Below are positions 23,788 to 28,865 of a stretch of 28,865 nucleotides of DNA, piece by piece. A program made the position numbers and the translations under genes. The notes beneath the pieces are model-generated. The model was not told the origin of the DNA. It saw only the letters and a program-made list of their open reading frames with translations, and made no database searches. Numbering within the stretch: position 1 is the first letter of the stretch; each line of letters opens with the position of its first letter. Source of the DNA: an uncultured Akkermansia sp. (GTDB taxonomy: Bacteria; Verrucomicrobiota; Verrucomicrobiia; Verrucomicrobiales; Akkermansiaceae); contig CANPXA010000004.1 of the NCBI GenBank assembly GCA_947585525.1, positions 1-28,865 of the forward strand. Direction: 5' to 3'.

Positions 23788-24459
23788 ATGCACCGACCCA
23801 AGGCGATCATCTTTGACTTCGATGGCGTGCTTGTGGACACGGAAGAAGCCATTTTCCGCTCCTGGCAGACACTCTTTGAACGGGAGGGCTTTTCTCTCAC
23901 GGTGCAGGACTACGCTCCCTGCCTCGGCGCCGGCTACTCCCACTTCAACCCAGCCGACCTCCTGGAAAAAATCTCCGGGAAGCGCTTCGACTGGAACAAA
24001 GAAAATGACGAACGCCGTCGCATGGAACGAGAGCTGCTCGCTTCCTCACCTCTCATGACCGGTGCGCAGGAACTCCTTGAATGGTGCCGAAAGCAGCACA
24101 TCCGCACCGTCATCGCCTCTTCTTCCTCCCGCTCCTGGGTGGAGGGTTGGCTTAGTTCCCTGAACTCTCTCTCCTTCTTCGAACGCATCTTCTGCCGCAC
24201 AGACGGCTTCCCCGTGAAGCCTGACCCCGCCCTCTTCCTCGCAGCACGTGACTTTCTCCAGCTTCCGAACGCTGACTGCCTCATCATTGAAGATTCCGAA
24301 AACGGCCTTCTCGCTGCACGGGCTGCCGGCATCCCATCCGTTGCCGTTCCTTGTCGCCTCACAGCCTTCTGCGACCTCTCCTCCGCCACTTTCCGGGAGA
24401 ATTCCCTCTCCTCCCTCCTCTCCACCTTGCGCCATACACGCGAATTTCCCAAATCGTAA
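23788..24459 (+). CDS. HAD-superfamily phosphatase (beta-phosphoglucomutase/phosphoglycolate phosphatase-like)
   Basis: The 223-aa HAD hydrolase has motif I FDFDGVLVDTEE (Asp10 nucleophile, Asp12 acid). Motif II is IASSSS, the motif III lysine is in VKPDPALF, and motif IV is IIEDSENGLLAA. An alpha-helical cap lies between motifs I and II, as in subfamily IA. The substrate is not predictable. ATG 23788 is chosen because similarity starts there; the pyrimidine-rich leader has no RBS. The last residues (REFPKS) and the TAA stop are encoded by the repeat element at 24441-24485, so the natural C-terminus has probably been replaced or trimmed. Confidence 0.87.
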   Translation: MHRPKAIIFDFDGVLVDTEEAIFRSWQTLFEREGFSLTVQDYAPCLGAGYSHFNPADLLEKISGKRFDWNKENDERRRMERELLASSPLMTGAQELLEWCRKQHIRTVIASSSSRSWVEGWLSSLNSLSFFERIFCRTDGFPVKPDPALFLAARDFLQLPNADCLIIEDSENGLLAARAAGIPSVAVPCRLTAFCDLSSATFRENSLSSLLSTLRHTREFPKS

Positions 24460-24485
24460 TTCGTAATTCGTAATTCGTAAATAGG
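24441..24485. repeat. Heptamer array overlapping the HAD gene 3' end
   Basis: CGAATTTCCCAAATCG followed by three AATTCGT units ends in AAATAGGC. The first heptamer supplies the HAD stop codon TAA (24457-24459). A perfect hairpin AGGCGGC-TGAT-GCCGCCT follows directly (24483-24500). Confidence 0.88.
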
Positions 24486-24575
24486 CGGCTGATGCCGCCT
24501 TGACTTACCCATCTCTTCGTATTAAATCTTTCTCAGATGGCAGCTATCATTTGTTGTCTTTCTGTTTATTTGCTT

Positions 24576-24617
24576 GCCCGCCGGGGGTTGCCGCCCTTAA
24601 CCGGTGGGCGGGCTTTT
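24576..24617 (+). terminator. Terminator-like stem-loop A, homologous to stem-loop B
   Basis: GCCCGCC (24576-24582) pairs with GGCGGGC (24607-24613), followed by TTTT. An inner stem GGTT/AACC can also form. The outer and inner parts resemble the element at 25003-25050. It may end transcripts coming from the HAD gene. Confidence 0.6.
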
Positions 24618-24722
24618 ATAGGGGCTTTTCTCCGCGCGGAGCGCGCTAGCATTCACATCGCCCATGTCTTGCGTTTTTCCCGGGACAGACGTGAGCTCCA
24701 AGAATAGAGCCATTTTCATCGA

Positions 24723-24751
24723 TTGATTCCCTCGTTAGATTGTGCTATATT
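24723..24751 (+). promoter_or_regulatory. Sigma70-type promoter of a short intergenic transcription unit
   Basis: TTGATT (24723-24728), a 17-base spacer and TATATT (24746-24751) form a near-consensus promoter in a region without a recognised gene. The predicted start is near 24758. Confidence 0.6.
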
Positions 24752-24788
24752 CCTCCCGCCGGTTCTGCAAAAGCCGGCAAAAACGAAG

Positions 24789-24884
24789 ATGAAAAATACA
24801 GAAATAAACAAGCTGGCCACAAGCCCCCTGCTTGTGGAATGGGAAATTGAGGTTATATTTCTCATCTGCCAGCTACTGTTATAA
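24789..24884 (+). CDS. Possible 31-aa hydrophobic peptide inside the small transcript
   Basis: The ATG at 24789 follows CGAAG directly. The frame reads MKNTEINKLATSPLLVEW, then a hydrophobic end (EIEVIFLICQLLL), and stops at TAA 24882-24884, two bases before the terminator stem. Lysines and polar residues at the N-terminus with a hydrophobic C-terminus would fit a small membrane-associated peptide. Its tight fit between promoter and terminator is the argument for it. A 31-codon frame can occur by chance, and there is no good RBS. Confidence 0.3.
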   Translation: MKNTEINKLATSPLLVEWEIEVIFLICQLLL

Positions 24885-24886
24885 AT

Positions 24887-24937
24887 AGCCTCCCGCCCTG
24901 TCCCCGCAAGGGGGCAGGCCAACGGGGCTGATTTTTT
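24887..24937 (+). terminator. Intrinsic terminator of the small transcription unit
   Basis: An inner 9-bp stem CCTGTCCCC-GCAA-GGGGGCAGG (one G-T pair) is enclosed by AGCC...GGCT and CCG...CGG pairs. Six Ts follow (24932-24937). Confidence 0.7.
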
Positions 24938-25002
24938 CTCTTGCCTTTTTCACTTGCTTTTGCTTTAATGAAGCCATCGAAAGACTGTTGTTTTTCATTT
25001 TC

Positions 25003-25050
25003 ACCTACCCACCGGGGCGTTGCAGCGCTTAACTCGGCGGGTAGGTTTTT
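25003..25050 (+). terminator. Terminator-like stem-loop B, homologous to stem-loop A
   Basis: ACCTACCCACCG (25003-25014) pairs with CGGCGGGTAGGT (25035-25046) with one mismatch, followed by a T-run to 25050. The loop region (GGGCGTTGCAGCGCTTAACT) and the trailing ATGGGGCTTTT resemble element A, while the stem sequence differs. Confidence 0.6.
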
Positions 25051-25065
25051 ATGGGGCTTTTCCGC

Positions 25066-25322
25066 GCGCGCCAGCACGCTTGCGCCAACGGTGCGGAATT
25101 TCCTACATCGTCCATCAGGCACCGCCAGGTGCCTTCCGCTCCGCTAGTTTGCGCCGATGGCGCACGAACATCCAATTCGTAATTCGTAATTCGTAATTCG
25201 TAACTCGTAATTCAAAAAATAGTTCGTAATTCGTAAATAGGCGAGCCCCTCCCGCTCCGCATTCCCGCGCCGACGGCGCGCGAACATCCAAATCGTAAAT
25301 CGTAAATCGTACCTCGTACATA
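25066..25322. repeat. Cluster of hairpin modules and two heptamer arrays
   Basis: The hairpin TGCGCC-GAT-GGCGCA (25150-25164) is followed by ACGAACATCC and an array at 25174-25240. That array has four AATTCGT units and one AACTCGT, the AATTCAAAAAATAGTTCGT interruption, one more unit, and ends AAATAGGC. A second hairpin CGCGCC-GAC-GGCGCG (25266-25280) is followed by GAACATCC and four units (25290-25317) ending ACATAGGC. The 883-base gap 24460-25342 otherwise holds the small transcription unit and stem-loops A and B. Confidence 0.87.
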
Positions 25323-25363
25323 GGCTACAGAATCACGCTTCGTCAGAAGCTGATTCTGTAGCC
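25323..25363 (-). terminator. Long hairpin covering the autotransporter stop codon
   Basis: A 13-bp perfect outer stem (25323-25335 with 25351-25363) encloses a single-base bulge and the inner hairpin GCTTC-GTCA-GAAGC. The autotransporter stop codon (25343-25345) sits in the loop region, and its last codons form one arm. No T-run follows on the minus strand, so it may terminate weakly or protect the 3' end. Confidence 0.55.
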
Positions 25364-28300
25364 CAGCGTGATTTTCGCGTTCCAACTTTGATTTTGAAGA
25401 TCAACTCCACCGACCGTGTACCACGTCCCGACACCTGCCGGAGCGTAGAACCCACCTGCCAACTCAACTCCCGGCACGCTCTCCCTCGCACTGCGAACCT
25501 TCTCGCTGTGCCCCCTGCTCTGCACAAAAGCCACACGTGCCTCCGACTCTCGGTCTCCAAGATTGGCGTAAATCTCTCCTCTCAGTTTCCAACACACGCG
25601 CCTCTCGGCAAACTGCGTTTGTCCGCTCCATTCTACACCGACTCCTACAACGCCGCGCATCAACGTCTGTCCACCCACGTGCAACGCCGCGTCCGACCCG
25701 TGCTCCGCATAGCCGGCTACGGCAACCCGCTGCCACATCGCCTGCAGGAAAGGACGCAACCCGCCCTCTGCCTCCTCTGCGACCCATCCGCAATACATCA
25801 CTTCGTAAAGCGCGCCTGCTTCGTATCCGTGCGTTCGTCCATCGACCGTGTAGGATACCTTGCCTATGCTGACTCTGCGCTCCGGACTCATGGTGCAGGC
25901 TCCTCCCTGTGCGGCAAAAAGATGCCTCCACTTTCCACTGAGATACGCTCCATAGACCGTGAAGAAGGCGGCATTGATCTGCCCATGCGCAACATCCTCC
26001 GCAGAGGCTCTCCAATTCCCATGTTCCCCACTGAAAGCCGCTCCTATACTTCCCTTGCCGTCAGAAAATGCCCTTCGTGCAGCGACCGTGCCGCCTGCGG
26101 TTCTCATAGAATACCCCGAAAACGTGTCGTCCTTCTCAAGTCGGGCGTACGAGCCATCTGCCTGCAAATCCCACACCCACCTCTTCCCTTCTTCTCCCTT
26201 GCAAAACTCCTGCCCGCCGCTCATACGCTCCGCCAAACCGCGCAACTCCGCCTCCGCTGCACACGAAAGCGCCATGGATAGCGTAGGCAGAGAACTGCCT
26301 GCCACGGCGGAACTGAGATGATCGCTCTCCCCATATTTTCCCTGCGAGATAAGCTCCTCCTCTTCCTCCAGCACATCCGCGCGATCCCCCGTTTCGTGAT
26401 GATGCTGAGGATCCTCTGTCTCCTCGATGTCATCCAGCAATCCGCCTCCCGCCTGACCATTCGGTGTCGTCGCCTCCCCCCGGTGAGAATGCTGCGGATC
26501 ATCCGTTTCCTCGCCGTCACCCGGCGTCTCTCCCCCTTCCTGACCACCCGGCGGTGTCGGCTCGTCCTGCTGAGAATGCTGCGGATCGTCCGTTCCTTCG
26601 CCGTCGCCTGAAGTCTCTCCTCCTTCCTGACCGCCCGGCGGCGTTGGCTCATCCTGCTGAGGATGCTCCGGATCGTCCGTTTCTTCGTCGTCACCCGGCG
26701 TCTCTCCTCCTTCCTGACCACTCGGCGGTGTCGGCTCGTCTTGCTGAGGATGCTGCGGATCGTCCGTTTCCTCGCCGTCGCCCGACGTCTCTCCTCCTTC
26801 CTGTCCCCCCGGCGGCGTCGGCTCGTCCTGCTGAGGATGCTGCGGATCGTCCGTTCCCTCGCCTTCGCCCGACGTTTCTCCTCCTTCCTGACCACTCGGC
26901 GGCGTCGGCTCGTCTTGCTGAGGATGCTGCGGATCGTCCGTTTCCTCGCCTTCGCCCGACGTTTCTCCTCCTTCCTGTCCCCCCGGCGGCGTCGGATCGT
27001 CCTGCTGAGGATGCTGCGGATCGTCCGTGACAGTAGTTCCCGTGAACAGCAACATCCCGTCTCGCACGACGAGTTGACCGCTGTCGCCAAAATACTTTTC
27101 CATGAACTCCTCCGTCGCCTCATCCAGAGTGATCTCCCCGGTAAATTCATCCGCAAGCAGAAACTCCATGGTACGACCTCCGGCGAATTCAAAGTTTTCA
27201 TCGATGCCCGTCAGGTGCAGGGAGAGCTGCGCCCCCGCTTCCGACCGCACAGAGCCGCTGAGCAGGGCTTGCATCGTATCTCCCTCCCCGGAGGATAATG
27301 CAGCGCCAAGATTGAGAACAAGTTCCAGTCGCGAGCCTCCCCGCAATTCCAGTTCCTCCACGTGCAACTGCGTATTCCCCCCTTCCCGCGCCTCTTCAAC
27401 ATACACGCTTCCTCCTTCCCGCACTTCGACCCTCGCCATCTCGCTTCTCTCTCCCTCCCTCGGCTGCAGTAGGTGCAGACGTGTCCCGTCAATGATGAGG
27501 TTTCCGGTGTTCAGCTCGCCATTCGCCTGTCTCTCCGCTCTCAATCTCAGTTCTCCTCCTCCGCCTATCGTCGTGCCTCCCACCGCGCGCACAGAGCGCA
27601 CCTCGACCCTTCTCCCGTCCGATACCTCAATCCGCTCAAAATCCAGCAAATCCACCGTTGCCTCCGCCCCCTCTTCCACAGAGATTTCTCCCAGCCACAA
27701 ATCCCTCCCGTGCAACTCGCCGCTAAAGTCGTTGATTTTTCCTAGCCGCAGCTCCCCACCCGTGACTATGAGTCTCCCTTTTCCTCTCAATTCGCCGATC
27801 TCTCCCGCCTGCATTTCCACCCGTGTTTCCTCCTCCAGCTCCAGAATGTCCAACCGATTTCCCTTCCCCTGCAATTCCAGCTCTCCTGCCCCGCTCGCGT
27901 GCAATCTCTGCGTTTCCACGTCCTCCATGAAAATCAACTTCCCTTCATCCACCTCGATCTCTTTCAAACCGCTCACTCTCCCTCCCCCCACTCGCAACTC
28001 CCCTTGCCCAACTTTCACCAACTTGTGTCCGCCGGCATCAAGCCCCCCTTCGATCACCCCGCAGTCCCCTTCCCGTGCCACATTCAGCACGGTCTCTCCC
28101 GACAGTGCAATATGACCGCTCAGCGTCGCACGATCCTCTCCGCCGTTCTCAAAAAGGACACATCCTTCACTCTCCTCCCCGTCGTTCTTGCTCCACCCCT
28201 TCCCGCTCAAAACTACCTCCCCTTCGTAGTCGCTCCCCTCCTCCAGCGCCAATTGCGCACCGTCCTTGACCGTAAGATTCCTGAAGTGCAACTTCCCCGC

Positions 28301-28810
28301 ATCCTCCCGGTACCTCATGCGTCCGCTCCTGAGCTCCAGATCTCCCTCATACTCGCCCGGAAGCGCCAATCCGAGTTCCACGTCAAAATATCCCATGTCC
28401 ATCACAATCTTCCCCTCCTCCCCGGCGTGAATCACCCAGTGGTTGCTCAATACCCACGGCGCTGTGAACACCAACGTCCCCTCCAGATGCAACTCATCCA
28501 TGTACAAATTCCCGCTGTATGGCATCATCGTAACTTCTATTCCCTTCTCCACCCTCACCGTGCCGCACCATATGTCATCCATCAACCCCACAACCACATC
28601 CTCCACAAAATCCACACTGTCCCCTTGCTCAAAAACATCCCCGTTCCTGTTCATCACCATCCCTTCACTCCAAAACATCCATTCTTCCACCCTCTCCATC
28701 TCCTTCATCCCCTCGCCCCTCGCTAGCCAACTTCCCAGCGCCAAAACGGTCATCATTCCTATTTGTCTCCCCATCCTGCCTGCTATCCCTAGCTGTCGTT
28801 CGTACCTCAT
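25343..28810 (-). CDS. Autotransporter with beta-helix-like passenger, 29-residue repeat linker and C-terminal barrel
   Basis: The 1155-aa type V secretion protein has a Sec-type signal near residues 1-33 (QIGMMTVLALGSWLARGEG). The passenger (about 34-590) has many short beta-strands with Gly turns, such as LELRSGRM, GELRVGGGR and GELELQGKG, as in beta-helix autotransporters. Seven repeats of 29 residues follow (595-797), rich in Pro, Gln, Gly, Glu and Asp. The last 270 residues form a typical autotransporter barrel (WVWDLQADGSYARLEKDD...GGTVAARRAF) ending in Phe (ITLGYRISF). Surface display is therefore expected. The start is uncertain: ATG 28810 gives a long N-terminus and has only GAG upstream, while Met19 (28756) is an alternative. 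The coding strand is strongly purine-rich over the whole gene. Passenger function is unknown. Confidence 0.88.
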   Translation of the reverse strand: MRYERQLGIAGRMGRQIGMMTVLALGSWLARGEGMKEMERVEEWMFWSEGMVMNRNGDVFEQGDSVDFVEDVVVGLMDDIWCGTVRVEKGIEVTMMPYSGNLYMDELHLEGTLVFTAPWVLSNHWVIHAGEEGKIVMDMGYFDVELGLALPGEYEGDLELRSGRMRYREDAGKLHFRNLTVKDGAQLALEEGSDYEGEVVLSGKGWSKNDGEESEGCVLFENGGEDRATLSGHIALSGETVLNVAREGDCGVIEGGLDAGGHKLVKVGQGELRVGGGRVSGLKEIEVDEGKLIFMEDVETQRLHASGAGELELQGKGNRLDILELEEETRVEMQAGEIGELRGKGRLIVTGGELRLGKINDFSGELHGRDLWLGEISVEEGAEATVDLLDFERIEVSDGRRVEVRSVRAVGGTTIGGGGELRLRAERQANGELNTGNLIIDGTRLHLLQPREGERSEMARVEVREGGSVYVEEAREGGNTQLHVEELELRGGSRLELVLNLGAALSSGEGDTMQALLSGSVRSEAGAQLSLHLTGIDENFEFAGGRTMEFLLADEFTGEITLDEATEEFMEKYFGDSGQLVVRDGMLLFTGTTVTDDPQHPQQDDPTPPGGQEGGETSGEGEETDDPQHPQQDEPTPPSGQEGGETSGEGEGTDDPQHPQQDEPTPPGGQEGGETSGDGEETDDPQHPQQDEPTPPSGQEGGETPGDDEETDDPEHPQQDEPTPPGGQEGGETSGDGEGTDDPQHSQQDEPTPPGGQEGGETPGDGEETDDPQHSHRGEATTPNGQAGGGLLDDIEETEDPQHHHETGDRADVLEEEEELISQGKYGESDHLSSAVAGSSLPTLSMALSCAAEAELRGLAERMSGGQEFCKGEEGKRWVWDLQADGSYARLEKDDTFSGYSMRTAGGTVAARRAFSDGKGSIGAAFSGEHGNWRASAEDVAHGQINAAFFTVYGAYLSGKWRHLFAAQGGACTMSPERRVSIGKVSYTVDGRTHGYEAGALYEVMYCGWVAEEAEGGLRPFLQAMWQRVAVAGYAEHGSDAALHVGGQTLMRGVVGVGVEWSGQTQFAERRVCWKLRGEIYANLGDRESEARVAFVQSRGHSEKVRSARESVPGVELAGGFYAPAGVGTWYTVGGVDLQNQSWNAKITLGYRISF
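26420..27028 (-). repeat. Seven 87-bp tandem repeats inside the autotransporter gene
   Basis: Units start at 27028, 26941, 26854, 26767, 26680, 26593 and 26506. Each encodes 29 residues beginning TDDPQHPQQDEPTPP and continuing with a GQEGGET core; the first six are close copies. The seventh is diverged (TDDPQHSHRGEATTPNGQ) and a partial eighth decays into EEEEE. Units vary at a few positions (G/S, S/P, E/D). Confidence 0.95.
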
Positions 28811-28865
28811 TTTTGTTTCTCATTTTCATTTCCGATCTTCCGCCCTTTTCTTCAACTTGCTTTAC
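28811..28865 (-). other. Upstream leader of the autotransporter gene
   Basis: The last 55 bases are the 5' side of the autotransporter gene. They are purine-rich on its coding strand (GAAGAAAAGGGCGGAAG). No other gene or clear promoter can be seen before the window ends. Confidence 0.3.

Larger units (their letters stand above)
24758..24937 (+). ncRNA. Candidate small RNA or short mRNA transcript (about 180 nt)
   Basis: The segment runs from the predicted transcript start to a strong terminator. It has a 5' hairpin (GCCGG 24758-24762 with CCGGC 24774-24778). A perfect 8-bp hairpin with a CCCCT loop follows (CCACAAGC 24817-24824, GCTTGTGG 24830-24837). The terminator hairpin comes last. It may act as RNA, encode the peptide below, or both. 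No known RNA family was recognised by eye. Confidence 0.45.

Noticed and set aside
24576..25050. Stem-loops A and B as integron attC sites
   Set aside because: The GTTGC and CTTAAC motifs are in the loop a few bases apart, not at the outer ends of an imperfect palindrome. No integrase gene or cassette array is present.
24862..25122. 86-aa minus-strand frame and a 68-aa plus-strand frame in the same stretch
   Set aside because: Both run across terminator and repeat modules. Structure conservation explains the similarity between copies better than protein coding.
26464..27298. Plus-strand repetitive frames over the autotransporter repeats, and a CRISPR-like look
   Set aside because: The 87-bp units are adjacent without unique spacers and are in frame within a clear autotransporter gene.

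Overview
The window looks like chromosomal DNA of a Gram-negative bacterium with a double membrane. It encodes an LptD-like outer-membrane protein, an LptF/LptG-type permease, an autotransporter with a C-terminal barrel, and a lipoprotein-anchored peptide transporter. The gene mix, an ornithine-lipid-type acyltransferase fusion, the 3D-domain protein and the many starts without a Shine-Dalgarno site suggest Verrucomicrobiota or a relative. That placement is an inference from protein style, not from a marker gene. No rRNA, tRNA, CRISPR array, insertion sequence or prophage was recognised.

Layout. The left end (1-3086) has hemB and a truncated small membrane gene on the minus strand, divergent from dnaA. 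Their AT-rich divergent region carries one perfect and two near-perfect DnaA boxes. A CDF zinc-type efflux gene follows dnaA. A 3D-domain secreted protein (minus) follows at 5.1-5.7 kb. Next is a minus-strand block in which a 1232-aa SNF2 ATPase is followed, with almost no spacing, by oppA-, oppB- and oppC-like genes. On the plus strand come a small membrane protein plus pdxA (overlapping), then olsF-like, lptD-like and sigma54-activator genes (tightly packed behind a good sigma70-type promoter). After these lie a metallophosphoesterase, an LptF/G permease and a HAD phosphatase. The right end is a minus-strand autotransporter with seven 29-residue repeats.

The most unusual content lies between genes. 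Seven intergenic regions carry copies or fragments of a mosaic repeat: GC-rich hairpin modules followed by a tandem heptamer array (AAHTCGT units) that often ends in AAATAGGC. Hairpin stems differ between copies but still pair. One copy supplies the stop codon of the HAD gene. The largest gene-poor stretch (24460-25342) also contains a self-contained short transcription unit (promoter, leader hairpin, possible 31-codon ORF, intrinsic terminator). It is flanked by two homologous terminator-like stem-loops.

Several genes converge on the cell envelope: olsF-like lipid synthesis, LptD-like export, LptF/G, the autotransporter and the 3D-domain protein. The sigma54 activator behind lptD may regulate such functions. 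All functions are assigned by motif reading only.
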